Positions 36,593-50,014 of a stretch of 64,000 nucleotides of DNA are shown in pieces (within the stretch, counting starts at the first letter, position 1; each line of letters opens with the position of its first letter). The stretch lies in assembly GCA_950022655.1 (NCBI GenBank), contig OX465581.1, positions 108,111,125 through 108,175,124 on the forward strand, in the 5' to 3' direction. The position numbers were made by a program, and so were the translations under genes. This stretch comes from Alentia gelatinosa (lineage: Eukaryota > Annelida > Polychaeta > Phyllodocida > Polynoidae). The notes beneath the pieces are model-generated. The model was not told where the DNA came from. It searched no databases and saw only the letters and a list, made by a program, of their open reading frames with translations.

Positions 36593-37294
36593 GTAAGTGA
36601 TGAAACAGGGGGCCGTTAACTAGATATTGGTACAAGCATGGACAGTGTATCATCTGAGTTCTACGTCTATGGTACAAGGGACCTCTTAAAACTCATAGAA
36701 ATATCTCTCTTGTCTGAGAACTAGACAGGTATCGGTTAACATCAGAGGAGTCTTTAAAGAGAATTTATATTAAAGATAACTCCTATAGATTTGATACTAA
36801 AGTCATGAGTAAGGTAGTTATTCAAGGGGTATTGCAGATCACTTCAAATAAACCCTCTTTAAGAGATGTAGCGCATAGTTTTGTGTCATATAATATGCAT
36901 TACTTGAAAAATATTGTATTGTCTGCATAACCATGGCTGGGCCTAGTACTGGGTTAAGCCATTCGCGTACCAAAAAAGTTGACCCCAGGAGTTACACCGA
37001 AATGACACATTATAGCATATGGTTTGGCGTTTTGAGCAATACATATATCTGACAACTAATATGGTCTGCCGCCCAACTTATTTTGCCTCCACAGTCACAA
37101 TGGGTCGCTAGCTATGACACAGACATAATAGAGCATTAGCTAGCTGAATAAATGATACACAAGGATGCCTCATAACATAGTCTGATAAAAAAAGTACGGT
37201 TATCAGTAGAATAGATATATCAACCTAGTAATTAATACAAATCGGGAGAAATCTAATAGTCATAGAACTGCTCGAATTGATGCTGGGAGACGTG

Positions 37295-37595
37295 CAATAA
37301 TCGTTTTCCCAAAACGACATTAAGGCCTACTACGATATGGCTCCGATATGGTCTACGATGCACCTCCCGATAAAAATCAAAATCGCGTTGGAAGGTCACC
37401 TAATATTGGGGCAGTTAACCACGTCTCTGTGATTAGACACCGATAAAAACCCCATATAATGCGTGGTGGATTGACATGTCTAGGCATATTCTACGATTTT
37501 GCACCTTCCCGATATGTCTCCGATATAGACTTTTTGTATCGGAGCCATATCGGTAGGTCTAAATTTCTATCGTAGTAGGTGGACGCCGGGCCTTA
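37295..37595. mobile_element. TIR element, CCTACTACGAT family
   Basis: The left end reads aaggcctactacgatatggc and the right end cgatatcg-type repeats then atcgtagtaggtgg. Internal ATATGGCTCCGATA words pair with TATCGGAGCCATAT. Shares the CTACTACGAT end motif with 17862-18240 and 59505-59519. No coding frame. Confidence 0.6.
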
Positions 37596-38390
37596 GTCCA
37601 CACACTCACATGGAGAATAAAGAAACGTATTGGACAATAACTGCTCAAATTGAACTCACATCCGAATCGGTTATGTTTATGCACAGACTATTTTCTGGTA
37701 CACAAACGAAATTGCCAAAGTTGTTATATCTCAAACCTGACAGGGTCTTCAAGAGGTTGGCTTAGCTCACATGGTAGATTATCGTCTTCGAACTGGTGTT
37801 GTGTGGTCTTAGAAACTATTGATTGCCGTATATGTATAAGTACAAGAAAGCTAAGCTGTTCCACTTCCTCTCGGTCACTATATAGAACAGACGAGCTGGG
37901 AGAGACGTGACATTTCCCTACTAGCATGGGCTATGGAATATGTTTTCTTTGCGCATGTAAAGGAGATACAAATATCGAAGAAATATTCATGAGCTCCACT
38001 TAGTAGGTAGTCTAATCTATATAGAGAGGCAGCCACTACATTATCATTATCGATGAAAACACACATGTATACATATTGCAGTAATAATCACGAAGCTGGA
38101 ATAGCGAACTCTTTTTTGTGGATTAGAATTCTGTACTGTTCCTTATAGATATGGGATGAAAAGATATGATCAAGGTATGATCAATTACACACATACCGCC
38201 AAGCATACTCCTTCCCTCCAGAACTATCCCTTCATCCTAAAAATCACAAAAACAAAAATAAACAACCGGAAAGGATATAGGGATATATACTACGTGTTCC
38301 TTACAAGCACAATCGCATACTTCAAATAATCTCACTGATTTGATAAATGGACCACTCTTGTTTGTTTACCTTGCGTGATGTGTTTTCCAG

Positions 38391-38493
38391 TCCGCTCGGC
38401 CGAAGCACGCTAATCTACACCCGTCAGGACAGTCATCGACGGGAGAGCACCTACCTCCCTCCGACGTTTGAGGATGAGGACATCAATTTGTGA
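38391..38493 (+). CDS. LRRC74-like protein, last exon
   Basis: Acceptor gtgttttccag. One base completes Ser, then PLGRSTLIYTRQDSHRR and an acidic end FEDEDINL before TGA (38491-38493). The 13 exons from 23483 keep frame across every junction and would give roughly 600 residues, longer than vertebrate LRRC74A because of the N-terminal leader and this tail. Confidence 0.85.
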
Positions 38494-38993
38494 AATACTG
38501 GTTGGGTGTAGCATTGAACAACTTCACTGTGAAATCTGGAATTGGTTGAAAATCTACATGTAAATGAGTTCAGCCAATTTCCTGAATCTTTGGAAATTAC
38601 GTCATGAGTGAAGTGTTTAATTCTAAGTACTATACCTCGATGTATGATCTCATTGACCCAATATGTTAGCATAGTCAAACGATATTTATGTGTATCCCAA
38701 TCTAGAAACCCTTCATATGAAATAACGTAAACAACTGCTTCCTGATGCTATAGCGAAATCTCTACATGCACATCTAAAACATCGGCTTGTGAGAATCATA
38801 ACGTTATGTCTAAGTGCATGGATTTCTTTGCTACTCTTTTATATTGCTGTAGATCAAAATCTGTTTTGAAACTTACACAGATCCTACAATCAAATATTTA
38901 AAGAAAAATTCGGAACAATTGTAAGTTTCAAAACTCACTTCACGGTATATTAGCATACTATTGCTGATGTTGTTTGATAAGCGTCCTCAAGAA

Positions 38994-38999
38994 AATAAA
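38994..38999 (+). terminator. Candidate poly(A) signal of the LRRC74-like gene
   Basis: AATAAA 500 bp after the stop, followed within 40 bases by a GT-rich stretch (ggtgtttctttgtgttttt), which is a good downstream element. Confidence 0.65.
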
Positions 39000-41900
39000 A
39001 TGAAAATAAGTTCATCAATGTTACTGGTACCTGGATGGTGTTTCTTTGTGTTTTTGCTGCTGTAGTGTAACTATAGGGAATGTGTTTAAATCGGGGGGTT
39101 TAGCAGGCAAAATTGACACCATATCAAGCGAATAACTGCAGAAATATCAGTTTGAATGAACAAAACATGACATCATCGTGTACAAACCACACAGGTGACA
39201 CAATAGGTGTGGGCGTATTGACACATTGGCATTCATTAGAAAAGACAAAGCAGCAGGTGTGATAGCTGTAGAGGCCGATACACGGCAGGGAATATGCGTG
39301 TCAGGGCGTTTACGCTTTCTCAGCCGTGTGCACCGGGGCGAAACGTATTTTTCGTAAATGCTATGCAGTTCATATTTGTGGTAATCCTTATATTTGGCAT
39401 AGCAGCAGTAACATTGGCACCAAATATTTGCTATATATGTACAATGTATATAGACAGCCAGTCATGCCCCATTTCTGTACTGAGGTCACTCTACCAGGTC
39501 AAGGATAAAAAAGCACAGATCTATTTGGTTTACCCATGGCCCCTAGGGGATATTCTGCTATTACCCAATCAGATCACTGGATTTGACAGTAAAGTATGCT
39601 ATAGTGAGTGGACTTGCGGCTAACCCCAGGTTGTTGCATATTCATTCAATCTGACCCCGGGGATTACCTACACGACCCAATTTCCAAGTAAAGGTTAGTG
39701 TTCAAACACGGACCTAGATGTGTACAAGTCCGTGGTTCCATTCATTCTACCTCCATACTTATTTCTGTTTTATGAAACTATTGAATTCTGAGTGACCAAG
39801 TCGGTATTGGTACTATAGTAGTTTCATGCTTTGTTTACACCGGAGGCAGATTTTGATAAATGGTACATATATAATGGCACAATACTGAATTGCTAGTTCT
39901 TAGAAGATAGTCGTCGGTCTTAAATTGTTTATGATCTAATCATAGACACACTGCATGTGTACATGTTTATGATGATATTATCGATTTATACATCTTGCTA
40001 CCACTCTTGTTTCTCAAATGTATACATAATGTAGTGCGAAAGAGGAACAGCATAAACGTTGTACTCTGGTATGGTTTAGTTGTGGTATGACCTACTTGCC
40101 ACTGGTACTCCTGAATACCCCTTTCGGCTACTTCTTTAAGAACCTAATGTCCTCAGTCCCTGTATCCTACCCACCTTTCCCTGCCTGCCTACCGCCATCG
40201 CAAGCCGTCCTTACCGCCCCACCTACACTCCCCTTTGCCTGGCTATTCCTGTGCCGGTGAGAGGAACCATACATATATTGCAATGCACCCCATCCTGACT
40301 AACTTAAATTATTCAATGAAAGTTCAAAATGAAAGACTTGAGCAAGTTTAGTCTCTATACTAAACAGAGCTCCGCCTTCTAATATAGTCTTGCACTCTAT
40401 ATACCATTACTTATGTACATTTGTACATAGGTAGATCTTCTAAGGAGTCTCACATAATATAACCTTAAAAGAAGGGAAGGGATAGGGTACTCGGAGGACA
40501 ATGCTCCATATGGAAATACATGTAATTCCCTGGTTCTAGACCATTGCTTCAAATAAACCGTGTTGATTGTCTCTTAATCTAATGATTCAAACTTACAAAC
40601 TAGATCTATCCTGCCATCGATTTGCACATTTTCTTATAATAAATCTAAAAAAAAGTCTGTGCAGCATGGATATCCAATCGCCACAGGCATAGTGAAACCA
40701 GAACATAGTGTATCATTAGAGTGTTTATCGTTATTACACATAGCCCAGACGGACAGTCGACGATGTTCTTTTTACTCTTTCTTGGCCTGGTGTAAAATAA
40801 CTCAGTGCATGTGTACTAAGGCGCCGTTGCAATTCTTTCAGGGATGTCCACTGTAATGTGATAATCATACAACAGATCCTTGGTATGTTGGCACACTAGG
40901 GCATTAAAATGGGGATCTATACGTCCGTCCGTACCTATTATATCTCATTCAACCAACCCAACCCATCATGATATACCTGTCATCATAAAGGACAGAATTA
41001 AAATCCAGGCATATCTAAACCGTGAGCGTAAGATTAAGTGATAACCTGTCATGGAAGTCACATATGGAAGTCATGTGCTTCAAATAGGATTCTACCGATT
41101 ATCCTTGTTTTCAGTGATTTGATCAGGCGATCTATTGCAATTATCAAAAACAGAATTCAAGAATTATTTATGGTCGTAATGGAGACCCTTTTTTGTACGC
41201 CAACGAGACCCAGAGACGATGTGGGTCAACTTTATTCAACACTTATGGACAACCTTTGATCAGGTAGAATAGTCTCAGCTGAACGAGCTTGAATATTATT
41301 AAACAATAACCCTCGTACGAGGTCTCCTTGTACCCTGTCCTTTCGATGGCATAAATTATTCAACGACAACGCGATACTTATGTTGGAGAAAAATATCCAA
41401 GTTGTCTTCTGTATATTTCAGTCCACACCCTTTCGATAATGATAACTACATGATGATCGCGATTTTGATTTTGATTAATTTTAGCGGTTGAATAACATCA
41501 AGGACTTCATACAGTAATGTACACTCCGCCCCATTGACGACTAACAATATTGTCCTATCCTAGTTTTAACCACTGCATTGTACAAGGAGAGAACTTGAAA
41601 ACCAACAGCTAGAGGCGTCGTGATCAATTTCCGTGTCTCATGACTCGGATATGTATACATACTTGTATTTATGTGCTCGATCATCCACTATCTACACTGT
41701 TTGCATTCCCTTTTCGATCCCTTTCTACCGACAACTTTAGAAAACATTTGCAGACCCACAGCTTCCTGATCTTCCTTGGACGATTCGGTACATCATTACT
41801 GGGGTCCTTCTAGGAGAGAATCTAGAGGGAATGGTGGACTGGACCTTTGTCTCTATATTTGTCTATAGCTTTCTAAAACCAAAGTGTATTTCACCTATTT

Positions 41901-44900
41901 TTATCTTCAATATAAATTCAATTTGATTATGGCGAATCCTGGAGGATCTAGGGACTTGTGGTTATGCAACGTTGATTCTTATCAGGCTTCAATATGACGT
42001 TTAGTAGTTAGTAATGTTTTGCGAATAACTATCATGCAGGACATAACGCGTGGAGAGCAGTGAATTGCGTAGATGGAGCTCTGGGGGAGATCACAATACA
42101 GGTGATTTGCTCGTCTGGTTGAGGGGACAAGTAGGAGATTTTATTGCTTGACATTTTCTCATATGCAATTATTTTTCATTGAAAAACAAATTTAAGCACC
42201 GTGTGGATATATATGTGCACAGCGCTTCCATTTAAAATGTATATAGCTTCTGTTTCTAGGTATGATCATGAGATCATATGCATCTTCTTCTGTCCATATG
42301 CCCAGTCCCTTGTAAGCGTCTCCAGGATTCACCTCTCTCATCGCCGTTTCCCATTCAGAGCATGTCAGTCAGTGTGCGCTATGCCCTCTCTCCATACACC
42401 TCCCCTCTAACACTGTCTGTTCTAGACTCCTTGGTCCTCAGAGTGCGCTCACATGTATTCTCTCGAGTGCCGGGTACATCACCTCGCGAGTTCCGGGTGG
42501 TGATCTGGTGGCGGTGTGTTTGGAGCAGCGGTCGGAGGTCCGGATGGAAGGACTCGGGCGCTTGGGGGCGATGGAGGGCGGGGGCAGCTATTTGCTGTAC
42601 ACGGTCCTGTGTGTTGTATATAGGCGACCTCAACAGGTTGTAGAACCAACTAAAGCCCCTACACTGAGCGCAACCGGCCTTCTGCAACCAATGTAGGGCA
42701 GGGCAGGGCAGTGCAGGGGCAAGGGACGCTCGAATAAAAGTCTGCCGCCGAGCGATACCCTCCACCCGACCCCCAGAGTACGGTGGCCCAGAGGCACACC
42801 TCGGATTTTACAAAAGCGGGTGGGGAGGAGATTATAACCAGGGTGGCCAGAACCAATGGAACAACAGAGTTGGCTCCAAAACTGGTAATACGGATACTGT
42901 ATATGGGGATGGGGGTCGGGGATAGGTAATGAATTGTTGAATAAACTGTGCATACATGTATACATATCGAATACCGAATAGTTGGCATGTTTTCTTTAGT
43001 TCTTTTTTCTACTTCTTTTATTCATCCTGGTAGGAAATCATCATATATGTAGATTGCTGGTTTTAATTGTTCCACCTGCCCCAATGCTTATATTATTACA
43101 GTTAATCTAATAATGTGACAACAGAGCGATATAAGGTTCATGTATATACAATAAAACTAGAGGAGGTGACTTGTGCTAGTCTTCAGGTTATTACAAGTTA
43201 GTTACAAAAAGAGCGTGGTTGCCTAGCAGTAATGTGTAGTACTGGTGTACTGTAGATTGGAGAGGCACTTCAATTTTGAAGTATTTGGCAGTGGCAATAT
43301 TCCTGAGGTTTCGAGACAGTTCATTCTATGTCCAGGGTACATAATATTTTAATTAGTTTAAGAAGGAGGAACACTTTGCTGATGGAGCATCCCCCACTCT
43401 TTTAAGTCCTTGTCCTCTAAGCAAAATTTCTGTGGTTATGCACAAACAATAAGAAGTGTATTTCTCTTCGGTCTTTAAGGGAGGGAAGTTGACATCTATG
43501 ATGCAGTACCTGTTTGTAGGGTCTGATTGTGAAGTACTCGATCCACGCTTTTAATATACGATTGGTCAATAAGAATATCACCATAGTCAATAATGAGAAG
43601 TAACATAGATTTGTATATATACATGTACGTAGTGCAGCATCTGCGGTCCCAGGATTGTCCCCTGCAGAACCCCACAGGTGATCACTCTTGGGGTGATCTC
43701 ACATTGTTTGCCGACGTAAACCAGTCCTTTCTATTCTTTCCCCCAATTCCATATATGTAAAGTTTCCATATATAGTTCACTGCTCAAAACTGACAGCAGG
43801 TATGAGATCTATCCATATCGGACAAGCCTGAAAAGGCTGCAATCTAAATCAATACAAAGAGGTATAGATATATAGGGGTTATTTCAATTGAAATGACAAT
43901 AACTGAATCTCATGGCTAAACTAAAGATGTGTTCAATAATAAGGATATCTGAAATACATGTACCTCGTACATATATACGTATGAAATCATTGAATATTAC
44001 GTCGGTAGATAGCCTTATCTCAGGGTTCACTAAGTTGGGAATAAATGGTCGGCATTCTAGTCATATATAATGATGATGATGATTATTATTCTAAATACAC
44101 AAAAGGAGTGGCAAATATGACTGGTCACAGCTTACATTATTACCGTTGATGTAGAATAGTATATGCGTAGATGTTCCCTTTACTCAAGTACAAAAATATA
44201 AAGGAAAGAGAAATATCAGAATAGTTTGGAAATGGTTTCCCCAATGTCCCAATAATTTCAAACGCTTTTTCTATGGATAATTAGGATAGTGAAGTACATA
44301 GACAATAGTCGATGGTTTACTTTGGTGTGGACAGGCAACCGTAAACCACGAGTGGTTGATGGGTTACTAGTAATACACGCCATCAACTTCGAAAGCAGCC
44401 TTATACCACGAGTGGTTGATGTGTAATAATACATCAACCTCGAGTGGTCTCTCTGTCTGGAACACAGAGCTGGAACACAGAGCGTGTCGGTTTGCCTCGG
44501 TCTGTTGAACGTCGAGCGGCAAACAATAGTTGGCACATCCTGGCCACCGTAGCCTGTCACCACATCGTATGTGGGACAGGGGTCGGGGCGGTGGCGGTGG
44601 CGGTGGCAGTGGAGGCCGTGGAGGAGGAGGAGTGGTCCTACCAGACCTCACTCACTCGTGGGACGAGGATGCCCGTCTTCCGTGTACGCAGGAAGGACGA
44701 TTCCACGCATGGATATGTAGCCGTGTACTTGTCTACAGGTCTCTTCACAGTAGGCAACGTCTTGGATTAGATACCCGGTGGATTTTAAAGGTGAGGCGTC
44801 TCCTTGGGTTTTAAGATCCAATACGGGGTAAATTCCTCCAGATTTGGCGAATCTCCGCTGTTACGTGGTGGACGCGACAGATAAGGCGACACGTCTGGGT

Positions 44901-46139
44901 TGTCAGCCACTGTCCGTATTTGTCGATCACTTTTAACTGATTTTTATCATTCTGCTTCTGATGGCACTGGAAACATATCTCTATAGAGAATATATATACA
45001 CCGAAAGCACTCAACGATTCTACATAAAAACTAAACGGGGAGTGGTCTTATTGGGCACCAAACCATGGCAATAACAGGATTGGAGGCCATACGTTGCCCA
45101 AAGCTGCTGGGAATGGGTAAAGGAGCCGCCCCCTGCCCCATGATGTATGTGTGGGTATATTCTGTATCATCCGCATGACAAACAGGATGCAGGCAGGCTG
45201 TCTGTCTACATAAACACAGCCATATACATGTCCATGTATTTATAGGTGCATAGACTACAGCGCTCAGATATTCAGGGCCCTTTACAATACCAACGCACCT
45301 GAAGCGATCTAGATGTTCCACCAACCAGAACTTTCCTCCCTTTCTGTCTGCGTCTGTTGTTTATCTGTCTCTCTCCCTCTCTCTCTCTTTCTCTGTCTCT
45401 CTCTGTCTCTCTGTCTCTCTGTCTCTCTGTCTCTCTCTCTCTCTCTTTCTCTGCTGTCTCTCTCCTCCCATTCTCTGTGTCTTTGGCTGACCCAGATTAA
45501 TTCCTCACCAAGTCCTAGAAGCGTGCGTGCTGTTATCTTGAGGGCACTCAGAACCTTACTTCCGTTATAAACAGTGTCCAGCTCTGACAAATAACTCACC
45601 ACAGCTTCTGAACACGGAGGGTGATTCATAAGTCCGCGAGTGTTGAGGCTAGGGACTTGGCATCTGGACTCAGTTTTGGAGCTGATATTTGAGGTATGAT
45701 TTAAATGCATTGCCTATTTTTCATAGACTCGTATTAATCATCCCTTTGTAATACTAGTGAATTGATTTATTGAAATTTTGGAAACATAACATTTTAACTG
45801 ATGGTTGACATATATATTCTTCCTCATAGAAATAATACATTTATGGGTGGATATTAGTCCATTAAATGAAACATTATAAGTTGTGTAGGTGAAAGGCTTA
45901 GCCCGCCACCTTTTCACCTCACTACAACACGCTGCTGGCGGTGCTGGAGTTGGTCTAAATACACATACAAAGCCAAAATGGGACATCGTTGATAGATTTG
46001 GAAACGATATTCCACTTAAGAAATCCTAGTCTGACAATCATGCCACCAGATTTAAACACATCTGTTTTGGAATATATCACTGAAGCAATACATTGGATAT
46101 TGAAATAATTAAATAGTTCCGCTTATTGATTTCCCTAAG
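39000..46139. other. Intergenic, no gene supported
   Basis: No exon with a recognisable domain. A GC-rich pocket at 42380-42780 and a GGC/GTG-rich pocket at 44570-44650 hold chance open frames on both strands. A (CT)n/(TCTG)n tract is listed separately. Short stems occur at 44350-44440 (repeated accacgagtggttgatg). Confidence 0.5.
45359..45462. repeat. (CT)n / (CTGT)n microsatellite
   Basis: About 100 bp of CTCT and CTGTCT units. Confidence 0.95.
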
Positions 46140-48120
46140 CCCATAAAGCCCATAAGACAGCGACCTTTTCTACAGACTCTCACCTATCCGATCACCGATT
46201 ATAATCGGTAACAAGAATGTCGCTGTCTTAAGACACCGACATGTAGACTCTTCCCGACGACACCTCCTCCTTTATAACCTCGTAAATTACCCGGGTTAAG
46301 ATCAAAGAGAGCCGCCGGGAGCCGAGCCGGGGTGAGCCACGGGCCGCTGGTGTGGAATCATAGAAATTAATTCAAAGTTTAATAACTTCGGATCCAATTA
46401 AGATATCGGGAAACGGTTTTGGGGTTTATAATCGTCTCTGTCTCCCCTACTCTGTCTCCCCTACAACTTCTAAATAGGACTACGGGATAGGTAGCATCGC
46501 TATTCAAATGGCCAACTCAGAATCGGTAACAATCGGTGAAAGTGAGTACACAGAAATCTTAAGGTCGGGGACAGTCAGTCATATCTGACATGGTAGTAAT
46601 GCCCGACGCGTCGGGAAAAGCAATAAAATCGGGTTGGTGAAGTGCATACACCAACCCGATTGATGCAGATTGTCACAGACCCGACGGATCCGTCGGGGAA
46701 AGGTAGAATTGGGCAAAGCCGTCGGGTCGGTGTCTTATACCCTTAACGATCACACCTCTCCACTTTATGACCTTGTACAGCGACCCGATTGAGATCAAAG
46801 AGAGCCGCCGGGAGCCGAGCCGGGGAGAGCCACGGGCCGCTGGTGTGGATTCATAGAAAATAATTCAAAGTTTAATAACTTTGGATCCAACTAAGATATC
46901 GGGAAATGGTTTTCAGAGTCACCATTGCCTCTGTCTCCCCTACACATTGATATAAGGCACTTGTAAATCGGACTGGTGGATATATATCATCGCTATATAA
47001 GCAGCCTACTCAGAATCGGGAACAGTCGGTGAAGTGCGTGTCTTAAAGCCCATAAGACAGCGACATTTTCCACAGATTCTCCCCGATCCGATCACCGATT
47101 ATAATCGGTAACAAGAATGTCGCTGTCTTATACCCTTTGCCGATCACACATCTCCACTTTATGATCTTGTACAGCGACCCGATTGAGATCAAAGAGAGCC
47201 GCCGGGAGCCGAGCCGGGGTGAGCCACGGGCTGCTGGTGTGGATTTATAGAAAATTTGATAACTTTGGATCTAATTAAGATATTCGGAAACAGTTTTCAG
47301 ATTCATTATCACCTCTGTCACCCCTACAAATCGATATAAGGCACTTGTAAATCGGACTAGAGGATAGATGTTCAAATGGCATCGATGTTCAAATGGCATT
47401 CTCAGAATCGGGAACAGTCGGTGAAGTGCGTACAGCGACACGATCATGGTCGGGCAGAGTCGGTCATTACCCCCACGCTAGTAATGCCCGACCCGATTAA
47501 AATCGGATCTGTGAAGTGCGTACAGCGACCCGATTCTGACCGACCCGACGGATTCATCGGGCAAAGGTGTGATCGGGCACAATGGTCGGATCGCTGTCTT
47601 ATAAGCTTTATAGGCTTTATACCTTTATAGACTCTTCCCGGCCACACCTCCTTTTATAACCCCATAAATCGAACCCAATTGAGATCAAAGAGAGAGGCTG
47701 GGAGCCGGGCCCATCTGGGCCCCGGGCCAGGTGATAGGTCTATAGTAATAATGCAAAGTTTAATAACTTCTGTTATATTCAAAATATCAGAAAATAGTTT
47801 TCAGATCTATAATCACCTCTGCCTCACCTACAAATCGGATAAAGCACTTGCAAATCGGACTGTGGGAAAGATAGCATCGCTATTTAAATCACCTACTCAG
47901 AATCGGGAAAAGTCAGTGATGGTGTGTACATCGACAATCATAAGGTCGGGGACAGTCGGCCATTAACCCATCTCTAGTCATGCCCGACGCGTCGGGAAAG
48001 GTAATACAATCGGGTCTGTGATGTGCGTACAAAGACCCGAAAGACGCAGTTTTCACCGATCCGACGGATCAATTGGGCAAAGTTGGAATTGGGCAAAGTC
48101 GGCATTTCGATGTCTTATAG
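46140..48120. repeat. Tandem array of 0.39-0.51-kb units with TIR-like hairpins
   Basis: The block gatcaaagagagccgccggg recurs at 46300, 46793, 47187 and (diverged) 47693. Each copy is followed by a stretch reading taataactt-ggat and by 'ctgtctcccctac', 'aatcgg' and TGCCCGAC blocks. Two units open with an inverted pair, aagacagcgac and gtcgctgtctta (46150-46230 and 47048-47131), enclosing the palindrome ccgattataatcgg. The layout suggests nested copies of one TIR element that then duplicated in tandem. Confidence 0.85.
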
Positions 48121-48124
48121 ACTT

Positions 48125-48420
48125 AAATGGCAATCCGTGGCATGCAGCATGAGCAATGTTCGCATGTGACGGCTGTCGAATCGACACGGGTTATAGGTGA
48201 AATATATAAGAGATTATGATCATGTTTAGGTACATAATAATAGGGAAACCGTTTACGGTTGGGAGAATTACAGAATTTTTCAGTGAGAGTGCCGGAGTCT
48301 ACGTCACTGGGCTTACAGCACTCTGGTGTAAATTTTAGGACCATCACCTCAATTCTCACACCCGAGATCAGTTTCCCTCTATTATTGTATACCTATAGTC
48401 GAACACTCCATAATCACGTA
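48125..48420 (+). repeat. Diverged direct repeat, left copy, beside the LINE
   Basis: Aligns over its length with 50015-50300 (shared: gtggc-tg-agcat, agggaaac, gaaattac/tatgatat-like, tacgtcact, catcacctca), at visibly lower identity than the tandem array. The LINE lies between the two copies. Confidence 0.5.
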
Positions 48421-48431
48421 CTGCTACCAAT

Positions 48432-49997
48432 ATTTTTTTTTTTATTATTAACTCCGGTTCTCACCGAGGTGAGATCTTCCACCGAGCATAAGTTGTACAT
48501 GGAATCTCATAACAATAGTAACTCCTTTTAGCCGACACTTGAATACAAAAATGTGGGAAAGGATATGATGAGAGTATGAAGATGAGACAGTACAATTCCA
48601 TTAATATAACATCACAAGAAAACACTCAATCTCATTGATTATTCATTTCCAATCGTATACTGAGAACATAGTTTTAATTTCCTTTTTAAACTCCTTAGCA
48701 GTTATTAACGATTGTGTTGTACTCGGCAATTTATCCCATAAAACATTTCCGCGATAAACAGGCGATCTATAATAAGTACTACTAAAAATTCTTTCTTTAT
48801 TAAATCTTATGTGATATTTACTTCGAGTAATGCGCTCTCTTTTATCCAAGTTATCCATATTTGTCGATTGTTTGTGCATTATGTTTAGTACTTGCATATT
48901 TCTTCTCGCATCTAAAAAATCAATATTACATTTTTTATGTAGACTTTCAATATTTTGAATCCTGGACCAATTCGTTGAGATAGACCTTAATGCTCGATTT
49001 TGGGTTGTTTGAAGCGATTTAGTTTCTTTTAAATTTGAACCATCAATTAAAAAAGAGCAGTATTCTAATGTTGGTCTGATTATAGTTATATAAATTCTTC
49101 GTGCTGTATTCTTATCTATATATTTCCTAATCTTGTTTAATTTAAACAGTCGATAATTTGCATTTTTATTTATATTTTTTAGATGATGTGTTAGGTTCAT
49201 TACCGTGTCTATAGTGACGCCTAAATAATTATATTTGTTTACCATACCTAATTCTTTCCCGTTACAACTTAACTTGAGAGGATTCAACAATTTTAATCTA
49301 CAGTTAGAGCAAAACCACATACTTTTTGTCTTTTTTGTATTGATCGTCATTCCATTAGTGTTGCACCATGTTGTAACCTTGTTTAGACTATCTTGTAAAT
49401 TAAATGTTATGTCATTTTCTTTCTTTCCTACACTGTAAATTACCAAGTCATCTGCGTACTGCATATGGTTACTTAATGAGATTTCTTCACACATATTATT
49501 AATAAAAAGGTTAAATAAAATCGGCCCTAAAACGGAACCTTGAGGAACTCCGTATTCGTTTTCTTTTGACAACGAATGTAAACCATTTATCTTAACTTTT
49601 TGCGTCCTATTCAACAGATAATTTTGTATCCAGTCTACTATATTTTTAGGGAAGAAAAATTCATATCTGAGTTTCTTTATCAATAGTTGGTGGGGAACTG
49701 AATCAAAAGCCTTTTTTAGGTCCACGTATACAACAGCCATAATATTACCCCTATTTCTAGCCTCATAAATATCTTTAGTAAATTGAAAAAGAGCATCGCA
49801 CGTTCCCAACCCCTTCCTGAAACCGTATTGATTTTTGTTCAAAGGATGATGAATTTCGGAATATGTTTCTATATATTTAGCTATAAATTTTTCAATAATT
49901 TTTGCAGGTATGGGAGTCAGGGTAATAGGCCGCCAGTTTTCAATTTTTGACAAGTTGCCGCTTTTGGGAATATCAAGGACGAAAGTTTCACTTTCTT
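48432..49997 (-). mobile_element. 5'-truncated non-LTR retrotransposon (LINE)
   Basis: The minus-strand element ends 3' in an A-rich tail (complement of the T run and tattatta at 48430-48450), about 200 bp after the reverse transcriptase stop. The endonuclease half expected upstream is missing: the frame closes at a TAA just beyond 49997 and nothing like AP-endonuclease follows. 5' truncation is the usual outcome of target-primed reverse transcription. Confidence 0.85.
48643..49993 (-). CDS. Non-LTR reverse transcriptase, open but 5'-truncated
   Basis: About 450 codons with no internal stop. In order: a lead-in KSGNLSKIENWRPI (residues 10-25), NQYGFRKG, VVYVDLKKAFDSV (motif A, catalytic Asp), VPQGSVLGPILFNLF (motif B), MQYADDLVIYS (motif C, YADD), then the thumb and a C-terminal RSPVYRGNVLWDKLPS block. 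This set belongs to the jockey/CR1/RTE-like group. No ATG is needed because the frame is the remnant of a longer polyprotein. All three catalytic motifs are intact, so the insertion looks fairly young, but it lacks an endonuclease and cannot be autonomous. Confidence 0.92.
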
Positions 49998-50014
49998 AGC
50001 CAACGATCCTGTAG

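Noticed and set aside
37750..37810. tRNA-like cttagctcacatggtag with a ttcgaa-like word
   Set aside because: Arms do not pair; no acceptor stem or poly-A tail, so neither a tRNA nor a clear SINE.
42278..42780. GC-rich pocket with overlapping open frames on both strands (up to 128 codons)
   Set aside because: No domain or conserved pattern, no consistent splice sites, and open frames are expected by chance in CpG-rich sequence.
44444..44814. Open frames with Gly- and Val/Ala-rich runs
   Set aside because: They translate a simple GGCGGT repeat; no domain.
45309..45710. Arg/Glu-rich open frame on the minus strand
   Set aside because: Translation of the (CT)n tract; no coding support.
46140..48120. 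Regularly spaced repeats that might suggest a CRISPR-like array
   Set aside because: Units are 0.4-0.5 kb, imperfect and eukaryotic; no short repeat-spacer pattern anywhere in the window.
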